A stretch of DNA of 64,000 nt from Galeruca laticollis (Eukaryota > Arthropoda > Insecta > Coleoptera > Chrysomelidae): the NCBI GenBank assembly GCA_963921935.1, contig OY998175.1, forward strand, positions 150,403,309 to 150,467,308, read 5' to 3'. Under the pieces are notes generated by a model. That model was not told the origin of the DNA, did not search any database, and saw only the letters and a program-made list of their open reading frames with translations. The translations under genes and the position numbers were made by a program. Below are positions 23,839 through 34,299 of this stretch, piece by piece; within the stretch, counting starts at the first letter, position 1, and every line of letters starts with the position of its first letter.

Positions 23839-23849
23839 CTTTCCCCTTT
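23839..23849 (+). promoter_or_regulatory. Candidate 5'-TOP / TCT initiator of eIF3h
   Basis: CTTTCCCCTTT, an uninterrupted pyrimidine tract starting with C, 82-92 nt before the eIF3h start codon. Known: mRNAs for translation factors often start at such TOP tracts, which couple translation to mTOR signalling. No transcript start data are available here. Confidence 0.45.
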
Positions 23850-23930
23850 GAGGTTACAAGAGTCCATTCTAATCATTTTGGAATCAATCATTAAGATTTT
23901 GCCAGCAGTATAAAACCATAAACTGCGAAA

Positions 23931-24026
23931 ATGGCAAGTCGTCCTGCTGCAACTAATAATGCCACTACCACTACGCCTAGACGTGTAGAAGAACCCACAA
24001 TTTCGTACGTTCAAGCCGATGGATTG
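23931..24026 (+). CDS. eIF3h: eIF3 subunit h, exon 1
   Basis: ATG at 23931 in the context GCGAAAATGG. Encodes 32 residues: a low-complexity Thr/Ala/Asn leader ([18 protein letters not shown]), then [14 protein letters not shown], the start of the MPN domain. Donor GTAAGT follows at 24027 in phase 0. Known role: subunit h of the eIF3 complex, which organises the 43S pre-initiation complex in the cytoplasm. Confidence 0.93.
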
Positions 24027-24079
24027 GTAAGTACCTGAAATTTGCAAAATACGAATTGTACCTAACCTATTTTGTCCAG

Positions 24080-24320
24080 GCTGTAATGAAAATTGTTAAA
24101 CATTGCCATGAAGAATCCACAACGAATATGGATATTGCTCAAGGGGCATTGTTGGGATTAGTGGTAGACAGTCGTCTTGAAATAACAAATTGCTTTCCAT
24201 TCCCTAAACAAACAGATGAGAATATGGATGAAGATGAATACCAGTTAGCTATGATGCGTAGACTAAGGAGAGTTAATGTTGATCACTTTCATGTAGGATG
24301 GTATCAAAGTGCTGATGTTG
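24080..24320 (+). CDS. eIF3h: eIF3 subunit h, exon 2 (MPN domain)
   Basis: Follows CCAG at 24076-24079 after a 53-bp intron. Encodes [63 protein letters not shown]. This is the MPN fold of eIF3h. The zinc-binding JAMM metalloprotease signature (HxH..SxxD) is incomplete, as is normal for eIF3h, which is a scaffold and not an isopeptidase. Donor GTAAGT at 24321, codon split after its first base. Confidence 0.95.
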
Positions 24321-24375
24321 GTAAGTATTGCGCACTGAATATTTACAATTTTATTTAATTTGTTTTGTTTAATAG

Positions 24376-24784
24376 GTAATTTTTTGAGTTTGCCTCTATT
24401 GGAATCACAATTCCACTACCAAACCTCCATTGAGGAATCTGTTGTTGTAATTTATGATACACAAAAGTCATCGAGGGGATTTTTGACACTTAAAGCTTAT
24501 CGTCTAACACCACAAGCTATAGAAATGTATAAAGAAGGAGAATCTACGCCAGAGGCTCTTTTGAAATTGAAGGTTGGTTATGAAAATTTGTTTGTGGAAG
24601 TACCTTTTCTAATTAAGAATTCCCCATTATCTAATATAATGATGTCAGAATTAGCTGAATTAGTACCAGAAGAAGAAGGTTCGAAGTTTTTGGATCTGGG
24701 AACTGCTTCTGTACTCGAAGGGCAACTCCGATGTCTCATGGATAGAATAGATGAGTTGAATCAAGAAGCCATTAAATTTAACAG
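24376..24784 (+). CDS. eIF3h: eIF3 subunit h, exon 3
   Basis: Acceptor AATAG at 24371-24375 after a 55-bp intron; the first two bases complete a glycine codon. Encodes the end of the MPN domain ([43 protein letters not shown]) and the following helical region ending [16 protein letters not shown]. The donor is GTAAAA at 24785. All sequence fits eIF3h with no stop or gap. Confidence 0.95.
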
Positions 24785-24872
24785 GTAAAAACTCCTTTAG
24801 CTTGTACTGAAAATGTACAGTCAAAAATTGTTTGTTAGAATTTTCAAATTTGCCTATTCTATATTATTGCAG

Positions 24873-25161
24873 ATATCAGCAAGTTGTAAGTAGACAGCAA
24901 CAAGACAAACACCGTTATATACAAAAAAGAGCTCAAGAAAATGCAGCACGAATTGCGAAAGATGAACCACCACTGCCTGAAGAGGACATTAATAAACTAT
25001 TTAGACCACCTCCTGTGCCACCTAGGTTGAACCCAATGATTATTGCTGGGCAAGTCAATACTTACAGTCAAGCTATTTCTCAGTTTTGTTCTCAATCATT
25101 GGCCAAACTTTACATTACACAAGCATTGCAAAATGCTAAAGAAGCTAACAGTAATTTGTAA
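24873..25161 (+). CDS. eIF3h: eIF3 subunit h, exon 4 (C-terminus)
   Basis: Acceptor TTGCAG at 24867-24872. Encodes [73 protein letters not shown] and stop at 25159-25161. Glutamine- and proline-rich C-terminal region typical of eIF3h. The four exons total 1035 nt and encode 344 residues, in the normal family range. Introns are 53, 55 and 88 bp, in sharp contrast to the 5-10 kb introns of the other genes in the window. Confidence 0.95.
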
Positions 25162-25419
25162 GATAAAAGAATGTTTTTGTAAAAAATGGGAACATTAAAT
25201 ATTGATTCATACTTTTTGTTGTTTTAATTCAATTGTTTCCTACATACACTTAATATTCCTGTTGCTCCAAATCATTCATTTTCTAATGTTATTCCAACTT
25301 CCCCATGCAAATACTCAAAATATACACATGATTGAAGAATATACAACACTGGTTCACAATCTGGATCAGGGCCACTTTGATTTTTTGTTGTTCTCAAGGA
25401 CCATGATGTGCACAAGAAA

Positions 25420-25446
25420 AATAAACTGTATCAATCCGAAAATAAA
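25420..25446 (+). terminator. eIF3h poly(A) signals
   Basis: AATAAA at 25420-25425 and again at 25441-25446, about 260 nt after the stop codon. These are the first clear signals downstream. Confidence 0.6.
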
Positions 25447-25618
25447 TTTTAATTGAAAAATCAATGTAATTTGCATTATAGGTAACAATAAGTTGGGTCA
25501 GTCCTCAGAATTAAAATTATTACAAATGACACAATTAATTTCCAGGGAATGAAAAGTTTGTTTATTAAGTGGTTCCTAATCACAAGAGTGGGCTTAAGAA
25601 AATTTCAGTTATTGTTAA

Positions 25619-25956
25619 TAGAGATCTGAGAGGAGACTATTCTCAGAAAATTCTTCCGAGAATATTCTCTACATAATTTACACTGAAAAATTTTGAGTTT
25701 CCCCAACCTTTTCTATAACTTTGACAACAGTGTTTTACGTCTGGCTGGCAACAGTGATTCAGGGAAATCCCATAGAAGCGCGAACATGAAGCAAAATAAA
25801 TTGAAGGGTACTACAAAACCGAAAAGTAACGTTTGGAAATATTTTAATACAAAAAATGTCCATGAGAAGACAGTACATAATTGCAAATTCTGTTCAAGCA
25901 TTCTCTAACTTGAAAATATTCTCCACAAGATTATTACCGAGAATTTTACATCTCTA
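25619..25956 (+). mobile_element. Small hAT-type remnant with BED zinc-finger fragment
   Basis: Ends TAGAGATCTGAGA and, in reverse complement, TAGAGATGTAAAA. Flanked by ATTGTTAA (25611-25618) and ACTGTTGA (25957-25964), a degenerate 8-bp target duplication (6 of 8). The interior at about 25785-25905 encodes SNVWKYFNTKNVHEKTVHNCKFC, the first half of a BED-type zinc finger, the DNA-binding domain of hAT transposases. The catalytic domain is absent. Confidence 0.65.
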
Positions 25957-27179
25957 ACTGTTGATAATTTATCAAAACCAGACAAGTATTGTAAATATAT
26001 CCAGGTCCACATCATTTGATATATACGTTGCTCGTTAGGATATTTATTGATGTGGAGGGGGTGAAGTACCAAGCCGGCGCGGCTCCAGGTGGTGGATAGG
26101 AGAGGCTTCATCCTGAGATGATTGTATATGAGGAGGTCTGCAAAGCAATACTTGTGTCTAAAAAGTCAACTGGCAGCCCTTAAATACCCTGCCGCGGAGC
26201 AACTTCACCTGTCCCAGCTATAGTATTGTGGCTAAAGGAATTTCGAGCTTAATTCGAAATCACCTGTTCTACCAGTGGGATGGGGTATTGGCTTGACTAT
26301 CCGAACCAAGAGAAGACAACCTCTTTAAAAACCTAAAATCAAGGTGGGAAAGAAGGCGTGGCGGCTACTATATTTAGGAGTATTCCTTACTGGTTTCGAC
26401 CTTGGAGTACCGGGAGGAGCTCCATTGTATTAAGCCCCTTACTTCTTTAGCGGTGTACTGTAATGACCCTAGCTTCTCGTGGGAACATTTATGAACCGAG
26501 AAAATAAAAACACTACCGGTAATGTAGTGGAGATAACCTCCACCTCTTCATCCGGGCAGAGGGAAAAAAGACCAAATTAAAGAGAAGGGGATCCACTTAT
26601 CAGGTATCCATTTCCGTTGTGGAATGATATTGGTGGACTGTGGGTCCCAAGAATCGGCAGACTGGCTCATGAGGTCGGCGCCGAAACTAAACTCTTTGGG
26701 AAGGATCCGAAATGGAGACGATATCCCAAAGCCGGTTACCATAACGGCGTTCTTCACAAGCAACGACATGAAATTGAGGAAGATCCTCTAACTTGTCGAG
26801 GTTCAGAACTCCAACCTCACTACTGGGGCTTGGAAGATCCTGTGAACTCTAAAAAGGAGGGAAAGGGAACTATCCTCGCGATTGGGATTGATCACCAATC
26901 TGGAAAGGCTATGAAGGCAGGAGGTTACGCGCTAAACCGTTTTGGGGTATCCCTGTCTCGGGGCTGGGAAAAAAGAGAACCACGCGGAGGATCCGAAGGA
27001 CATGGAGATACCCTCCACATCCGTAGGGGGAAAAGGCGAAAGTTTGACCTTGGGTTAGCCTGAGATCTCCTCCGGCTCTGCTGGGGTAACTAGGGATGCC
27101 GAGATCTGTGCCTCTCTCAATCATAATAATTCACGTTCACGAATGTAGCTCAGAGTAACCTGCATCACGCGAAGGGAGC

Positions 27180-28533
27180 TTCAGTCGTGATTGCAATGTT
27201 GTTCGCTAAACTACAACTGGGAGGTATATACTGATCCAAGAACCATATCGATCAACAAAGAAAGCCAAATCAAAGGTTTGGCATGCAAGGATTCTAAATT
27301 GATTTATGATCAAAGGCAAGTATCTCCGCGTGCCTGTGTAATCATAAGAAATAATATAAAATATATATGTGTTTTAGAATACGTATCGCACAGGACCGTG
27401 TTCCAATCATGGTTCACCTCAACATTGGGTGTATCGGCCGAGATATCGTCATTTTGCCTCTGCCTACATCGCTGGAGACGGGCCGATGACACCGCCAGAG
27501 GAAATACGTACAAGTGCTTGTGAGACACTGCAACAGCAGATGGCTGCCAATCATAATTAGTTGTGACGCCTACGCACACAATGTGTGGGGATGGAGCACT
27601 AACAACAACGCCAAACGTGAGTGTTTATTAGAGTATCTCTTACAGCAAATAACCTTCAGACCAGAGCAAGAGAAGAGTTCCTGGACGTTACAATAGTTAA
27701 TGTTGCTGCTAGGAAAAATGTAAAAGATTGGAGGGTGATGAACGAGCCATCACTTTATGACCATAGGATCATTAAATGTATAGGATAGAGGGAGATACCA
27801 CCTCGATTCCTACAATTCGAAATCCTAGAAATACTGATTAGTCTCTCTACAAGGCCAATCTGAAGGACACTTTGGAACACTCCGAAGTAAATGGGGTAAA
27901 TCACCCACACTATACGACCTAGAACAAAGAATCGAACAGATATGAGTGAGGCATTAATGGAAGCTTTTCATTCCAGTTGCCCACTGGCAAAAGGTCGTTC
28001 AGTAAAGGATGCTCCTTGGTGGAATGAGAACCTGTCAAAATCTCAGAAAAGAGGTTTGTCATCAGCTCTTTAATAGAGCCAAACGTGACGGAAATTGGCA
28101 TGGGTACACTGAGAAGCTTGCTGAGTACAATAAAGTGATTAGGAAAGATAAAAAGCATTATTTTCAAGCCTTTTGTGAAAAGATCTCATTCACTACAGCG
28201 GCCAGACTACAAAAGGTCGTGGCAAGTGGGGGAACTAACCCCACAATGTCGCTGAAAAAGCCAGGCGGATCATACACATCTCCTCAGAACCCACTTAGCC
28301 CTGGTAGTTAACCGACAACAAGTACTGAAACTGCAATGAATTACACCAAAAAATCCCGCAAGGAGGATTGGGACATTGCTAAGAAAATATTTACCAGACA
28401 ACGGTTGGAATGGGCAATAATAAGTACTTTTCAACCATATAAATCTCCAGGGGTGGATGGAAAATTTCCAGCACTCCTTCAGCAAAGGGTAGATGAGATT
28501 TTCCCTCACCTGCTGGAGATTACAAAAGTAGTC
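27180..28533 (+). pseudogene. LINE ORF2 remnant (endonuclease and start of RT), copy 2
   Basis: Fragments in three frames: RACVIIRNNIKYI (27330), IIISCDAYAHNVWGWSTNNN (27548, the endonuclease CDxNAH block missing from copy 1), VNVAARKNVKDWRVM..EPSLYDHRI (27700-27770), KSRKEDWDIAKKIFTRQRLEW (28348) and FQPYKSPGVDGKFPALLQQRVDEI (28430, start of RT). Many stops. Confidence 0.8.
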
Positions 28534-28879
28534 TAGCAGTACATAAGAAAGGAGAATCTGGAGAATACACACAACTTCATAAATGTCAGCGTGCCAACAG
28601 AGCGGGTCTGCTCTATCGGCCCTATTCTGTATCGTAAAGTTGCTACTGAGCAAGTGGCTTAGAACAAGGTCAGTGGTTAGGTTCCCACTTGTCTTCCACA
28701 CAACCACAACATTTGTGGTTGTTAACGTTAGCAACTGTTAGAGAAAAGTAGAAGCGTGGTGGTAGGAAGACGGATCCGTGGATTATGAACATTTTTTAAG
28801 ATCTTGAAATTAATGAAATACACAATGAGTATGTATAAAAATATACTAAAAATTGTAAATATAGAATAAAATCTTATAT

Positions 28880-28995
28880 TTAATTCCACATGCTCCTATA
28901 AGTCTCAATTCCATATCTGTTAGCTCTGGAAGCCCTCCTGGACCTCCTCCAGTTTTCGTCTGCGAAATGGAAATGTCTCTTGCCTTTTTTTGTTT
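28880..28995 (-). pseudogene. Myb/SANT-like Harbinger accessory protein, fragment
   Basis: Minus-strand reading RDISISQTKTGGGPGGLPEL.. continuing TDMELRLIGACGIKY. The KTGGGP..LTD segment is common in Myb/SANT-like proteins encoded by Harbinger transposons. Too short to be functional. Confidence 0.5.
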
Positions 28996-29043
28996 TATTT
29001 TGATTTACATTCTATGAACGACTGCAAAAGTATAGCTATTTTT

Positions 29044-29600
29044 GTATAACAAGGGAGGAGGAAAGTGCTACTTTTCCTCCCGAGGATGTGAAGTTTACTG
29101 GCCGACGCGTAGCGGAGAATCATTCGAGAGAGGAAAAGGCACTTTACACCCATGTTATACATATGATTTTTCCGCCTCCCTCAAATAACAAGACATTTTC
29201 AATAATTTATTTATGAAACTAACAAACAAAATTAATAAATACTACTTATTAGGATGAACTTTTACAAAACTTGGCTGGGCATCGAGGATGGACTTCTAAA
29301 ATGATTGGCTGGGCATCGAGAACGGACTTCTAAAATGCTTGGCTAGGCATCGGGGGTGTACGTTTTTATTTGTATTTAAAATCCCTTGAGATTTTAACTG
29401 TCCCTTTATATTCCTTGGGTCTAACATAGTTTCTAACATGTGAGACTATAGTGCCCACTTTAGTCTCGGAATTGCAAAAAGTATTTCATTGATAACGTGC
29501 TATGACGTCACATTTACTTTTACTCCCTATAGAGAGGAAAAGTACTTTTCCTCCCTAGGGAGAAAAAGTACAACTTTGCTTCCTACAATGATGCCAGGAA
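29044..29600. repeat. Foldback repeat A with three GCTGGGCATCGAGGA-type boxes
   Basis: Left hairpin 29044-29160 has outer arms GTATAACAAGGG / CCCATGTTATAC and inner arms around AAAGTGC..CTTTTCCTC. A middle part with three tandem boxes follows (about 29272-29355): TTGGCTGGGCATCGAGGATG, TTGGCTGGGCATCGAGAACG and TTGGCTAGGCATCGGGGGTG. The two intervals carry GGACTTCTAAAATG. The right end contains an exact 20-bp palindrome, GAGGAAAAGTACTTTTCCTC (29534-29553), echoing the left hairpin. CGGAATTGCAAAAA (29467-29480) is also in foldback B. Nested in the Harbinger-type element. Confidence 0.85.
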
Positions 29601-30247
29601 ATGTATACTTTGGATAGAGGTGGGCGGAAAAATTATTTTTAACTTAACTACCCATATATACATCTAATCAAAAATATGCAGTAAGTAAATTTCAAATCTA
29701 CACAAAATGACTACTTATCTTCACCATTTTTCAGCAGTTTTTATAGCTCCATGCATCTCATTCAATATATTGAACAATGTTTGCCACGCTGTTAAATTAT
29801 CTCCTCCGATCTACATTTTTTTATTTTTGCCAACAAAGTCAACCATGACATTTTGTTGTGATAGGGTAATTTTTGAACTCCTTTTGTTCTCTACCCCTCT
29901 ACGGTTTCTACTTCCAGGGTCTCCATGTTTCGTAATAAGTAATAAAATATTTATGTATAAAACAAATAGCATCCTCCGGTCACCGATAGCCCGATTAACA
30001 ACACAAAACAACCCCACTAATAACAAAATATTCTTCTAACAATCTCACTTTTCTCAGTTGTCAGACTTGTTAGTGGAAAAGTAAGGTCGGTTTACACTAT
30101 AAAAGTGACTAATCATTCTTCTTAACCACTAGTAGTCACCAGAATATCAATTTTATTGAAAGTGGTTAAAAAGTTACTATCTAGAGTTGCTTGTCAGTCA
30201 GTTGCTATAGAGTTGCTTGACTGCCACTTAGATACAAAATAGGCCCG

Positions 30248-31335
30248 TATATCAGCTGACCGAAGTCATCCAGAAAACTGTGAACAATAAAGACATCGCA
30301 ATGTGCGCATTCCTGGATATATCTGGGGCCTTTGACAACACAACTCATGTGCCTGTCAAAGAAGCACTAAAAAGGCAGGAGTGAATGAAACCATCATAAA
30401 ATGGATGTGTGAGTTGTTGACGACGATAGCTGAGACACAGGTGGGGAACCAAACCACCTAAATTGAAGCCACTCGCAGGGCACCTCAAGGGGGAGTAAAA
30501 CCTGCTCCTTTTCTATGGAGCCACGTAGTAGATGAGTTGTTCTATAGGCTAACGGAGTTTGGCTTCGAATCTATGGACTATGCTGATGACATATATCTAA
30601 TAGTCAGAGGCAAGTTCGAGAGCATCTTTTGTGTGATTTACTACAGAAGGGCCTCAGAATTATTGAGCAATGGTGCTTGTCAGTGGGGCTATATTAACCA
30701 AAACAAGAACACTTCCACCTATGAAACTCTTAGCTTTAAACGGGGAAAGCATAGAATGGAAATCTGAAGTTAAAATATCTAGGTATAGCCCTAGACAGTA
30801 AACCTCTGTGGAATAAGCATGTTGAAATAAATAACTGCTAGTAAATCAATAAAAACTTTGGTGGCGTGCAGAAGTCTAGCTGGTAACCCTGTAACCCAAA
30901 AATACTGCGATGGATGTACGTCTCATTATTGTCAGACCAGCAATCATTACGTATGGCATACCAAAGCAAGTCGGAAGAGTACGAGAAAGACCCTCGATAA
31001 AGTTCAAAGGCTTACCTGTGTGTGCATCACTGGAGCCACGAGAACGTGTACAACTCGGGCACTTGAGATCATTACACAGATTTCTCATCTCTACATCTGG
31101 TGATAGAAAGATCAGCCCAAGAGGCAATTCTTAATTAGAACATCTAGGGAAGGTTGTTCAGGCAATGAGAGTATTGAAAGTCAGGGAGCCTGGTCCTCTC
31201 TAACAAAATACATATCATCAGCGAATCTTCCCAGTGGCGAAATGATCAAGAAAGCTAGTATCGAAAAGAATTTCACTGCGATGCTGAGTAAGAGGGACTG
31301 GGAAAGGGTATAAACCACCCAAACTCTCAAAGAAG
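30248..31335 (+). pseudogene. LINE RT remnant, copy 2 after the interruption
   Basis: Reads YQLTEVIQKTVNNKDIAMCA..LDISGAFDNTT (30250-30345), GFESMDYADDIYLIVRG (30560, YADD), and then the thumb/connection region (RPAITYGI near 30943; VQRLTCVCITGATRTC near 31005; SLTKYISSANLPS near 31198). These continue the RT left off at 28533. The RNase H domain of the family is absent. Confidence 0.8.
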
Positions 31336-31344
31336 ATACCATCA

Positions 31345-31860
31345 GATGGTTCAAAAATCACCACAGTTTACGCATCATATATCTGACCCATTTATGCGTG
31401 GCAAAAACGTATACAGAAGATACATGGCTGGTCTATTCGACCTGCTACATGACATATATCCACAAATCTCCGACAGAAAATTGAAAGTCCGACGTTCTAA
31501 AGTTCAGAATAAAATCAAGAAACAAATTCAACTTTAATTGAACATAATAGATGAAAGTGATTCCTCAATAATAGATTAACATGCAACAAAATTGTCGTTA
31601 TTAAGATTCAATTCGATCCTGCAGACCTGAAAAGTGGAATCTAAATGGATATTTTACCCATTTAGACGTTAAAAATAATTTTAAGAATATTCTCCAACTA
31701 TAATCGCATTGCAAGAAACTCACTTCAAAGGCTCTGCACATAATGGTAGAGCCGCTGGATTATATCAAAGTATCAAACTCAAAATTATCAAAGGTAAAAA
31801 GTTTAGTGCTTCCTTTTCCTTGGGAATACGTTCCTCAGAAGCGTAGAGCTTAAACAACAA
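31345..31860 (+). pseudogene. LINE ORF2 N-terminal fragment (endonuclease start)
   Basis: Contains WNLNGYFTHLDVKNNFKNI (31637) and, one frame over, SPTIIALQETHFKGSAHNG (31701). Together these match the first 60 or so residues of a jockey-type APE endonuclease (xWNxNG..H..L..L......P.IIALQETH). The preceding 200 bp may be the end of ORF1. A different family from the LINE just upstream. Confidence 0.6.
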
Positions 31861-32150
31861 TACCTCTAGATTACGAATTGGACATAAGTACCTATATACA
31901 CGTCTAACACAAAGTTATTTACTTACTAATGATCGAACAACTGTTTTGCTTATGGTGTGAAGCTAAGCTTACTATTAGTAAATGTTTTTTATGTCCGTTA
32001 TATTAAATTGAGAGGCAGAATCACAATATAGGGAAATAGTTAAAAGTAGTGCTTAAGTGATACATCGGTCTATAACAAAGTATTACTGTATTTAAAATCA
32101 ATTAACATTTTATGTAAAATCTAATATATGTATTCCCTACACCGATTGTG

Positions 32151-33990
32151 TTAACCCTTAAATGCTTGATTTTTTGTTTCGTCTGAAAAATGTGTTTTTC
32201 TATATATAAATGAGGCAAGGAACATGGGAAAAATGATAACTAAAATTATATATACAAAAAACTAAATATATTTTCTAAATATTCTGTTGTTGCCGAAACC
32301 CAACATATTGTGCATGAATACTATCATTTTTTTGTTCAGACAGAACTACACCACATTTCTGACAAATTATGACAGTATAACCCTCTTGCAAGTTGGATAT
32401 TTACACTTGGCTCTATTCTCTGCATAGAGTGGCCAGTGTCCAACTTGATCTGATCGTACATGTTTTGGGGGAATAAGCTGTACATTACCTCTGTGCCTTT
32501 TAGCTTCTTCCAAACTATTGCTTGGTCTACCTCATTTAACATGTCTTGTACATTCAACATTACTCAAATATTCTGCTACTTGACTTCGAAGTTTTGGCTG
32601 AGGTAAAATTTCATTTTGTTGTCCTGGTAAAGTCAAAACTCTGTTGTATAGTAGTCAAGCATTGACCATACACAAATCAAGTAAATGAAAAAAAATTCTT
32701 AAATACCATTTTCTACTTTTCGATTTGATTCTATAACGCCCTATGAAACTATCCAAGAGATCTACCCCACCCATATGTCGATTATATTCCTGTATGATTT
32801 AGGGGCATTCCACATTCACATTTCCCCCATGTTTCTTATCATATCGTCGAACATTAGTTACAGGTTCTTTACCAGCATATGTTGAGAAGAGAGTTACACA
32901 TTTATGGTCTCTCCATATCAAGAATGATACGTCTATACCATCTATGGTCGTATATAGTCATCAGAGGTACCACGTTCTTTCTCTTTCAAGTCTTTTTCAG
33001 TGACAAGTTTGCAGTCTGGGATACGATTACATCTGATTATTCCAAGAGAATATATAGCTCTCTTGGCAAGATAAAGCATGAGTTCAAGGGACATGTAATA
33101 GTTATTGTAATACAATTTGTAATTTTTCATACAGGTAATGACCCGGGACAATCGAACAACTATCTGGTTCATCAGCAGGTTTATTTTGTAAATTATCTGT
33201 CCAGAATAAATTTCGGAACGATAAGCAAATCCAGAAATCCCAGTAAGTACGAATAATTTGAAACACCATTTATTGGGTTTCATAGACATACATTGCTTTA
33301 CTTTTGTAGCACACATTTGTTCATCTACAGAAAGAGTAGGTTCTAGTGGAATACTGATGAATATTTCATTCAGATGATCAACTACTGGTCGAAGCTTATG
33401 TAATCTGTCATGACCTGGAGTATCACGTGGTATATGTTTGGAGTTATCATTGAATTTGATAAAGCGCCTGACCATTTCAAATTTGGCCAGAGGCATTACA
33501 TTCCTGACAAGATCATAGCCTATATCAGTGCTCCAATATGATGTTACACTGGGCAAATGAACTATTGAGGTATAGTAGCAAATACCCATAAACTGTATTA
33601 TATCTGTTATAGTAAAATGTTGTGAATTATTGGGATTTGTTTGAGTCACAATATTTTCAATAAAATCGTCATTGAAGAAATATGAGAAGAAACTGAATGG
33701 GGTTTCCAAAGCAGGTGGAATGTCCCCATGGAAGGTCATTCAAATGGATTCCTCGATGTTTCCACTCGACTTTTCTCTTTTTCAAATTCTTCTCATTAGC
33801 CGAGGATTCATTCAATGAGGACTGAGGGATAGGTTCCTTTTCAACTTCTTCATCATTCTCATTGGAAGAAAGAACATCCTCGTCTTGATACACAAGTGTG
33901 TCCCTCAAATCTGGTGTATACTTGTAAGCGGCCGACATCTATCCATGATACTTATAAAAATTTCAACCTTCAATGCACAATATGTTGCAA
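32151..33990 (-). mobile_element. piggyBac-type element, degraded
   Basis: TTAA followed by CCCTTAAATGC (32151-32165) looks like a piggyBac terminus; the opposite TTAA end was not found. A perfect 15-bp subterminal inverted repeat, CAACATATTGTGCAT (32301-32315) and its complement (33973-33987), brackets the transposase remnant. Confidence 0.7.
32300..33938 (-). pseudogene. piggyBac transposase (frameshifts; second catalytic D changed to N)
   Basis: From ATG at 33938 an acidic N-terminus (SSNENDEEVEKEP). A frame change near 33735 leads to the DDE_Tnp_1_7 domain, with ALETPFSFFSYFFNDDFIENIV, MGICYYTSIVHLPSVTSYW and LSVDEQMCATK (first catalytic D). The block that normally reads DNYYTS is NNYYMS, so the second D is Asn. 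After the stop at 32942 the remnant continues with MGGVDLLDSF (third D, near 32770) and, near 32340-32400, ends in the cysteine-rich C-terminal domain (CHNLSEMWC). Known role: TTAA-specific excision and integration. A dead copy. Confidence 0.85.
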
Positions 33991-34299
33991 ACCTGCAACA
34001 ACAATTCATAATCAATTATCATAGACAATTCATATATGACATTCCCCATATAATCAGATCAAAACTACATACCTCTTTCTACAGCATGAACACAATATTT
34101 TCACAAAGTTTGCTTCAAAAACACCGTTATAATAATATATTATTTTGCTCGTATACTTAAACCTCCAAATATCACATGGTAACTGAATCATTTAAATTTA
34201 TACACACAGCACCATCTATGATCGAAATATTATACTGTAGAAGTCGATGGGATCGTTGTAAATATGCAACGCTGTGTTCTCACACCAGTTAATAGTATA

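Larger units (their letters stand above)
28617..30247. mobile_element. Harbinger-type element inserted in the LINE, TAT target duplication
   Basis: Terminal repeats CGGCCCTATTCTGTATC (28617-28633) and, in reverse complement from 30247, CGGGCCTATTTTGTATC. Flanked by TAT at 28614-28616 and 30248-30250. The uninterrupted sequence of copy 1 (CTCTGTATCAG near 4519) acts as an empty site. The minus strand at 28880-28995 encodes SQTKTGGGPGGLPELTDMEL, similar to the linker after the Myb/SANT domain of Harbinger accessory proteins, supporting the assignment. No transposase seen. A foldback module (29044-29600) lies inside. Confidence 0.75.
26030..31335 (+). mobile_element. Non-LTR retrotransposon (RNase H family), copy 2, interrupted at 28617-30247
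   Basis: Parallel to copy 1 (1200-4985) from its 5' end. It runs to about 28616, is split by a Harbinger-type element, and resumes at 30248 with ATATCAGCTGACCGAAGTC, exactly where copy 1 reads GTATCAGCTGACCGAAGTC at 4519. It ends near 31335, just before the RNase H region would begin. Slightly better preserved than copy 1 in the endonuclease part. Confidence 0.85.

Noticed and set aside
29707..30039. 110-codon plus-strand ORF within the Harbinger-type element
   Set aside because: Composition looks like random AT-rich translation with no motif; not supported as a gene.
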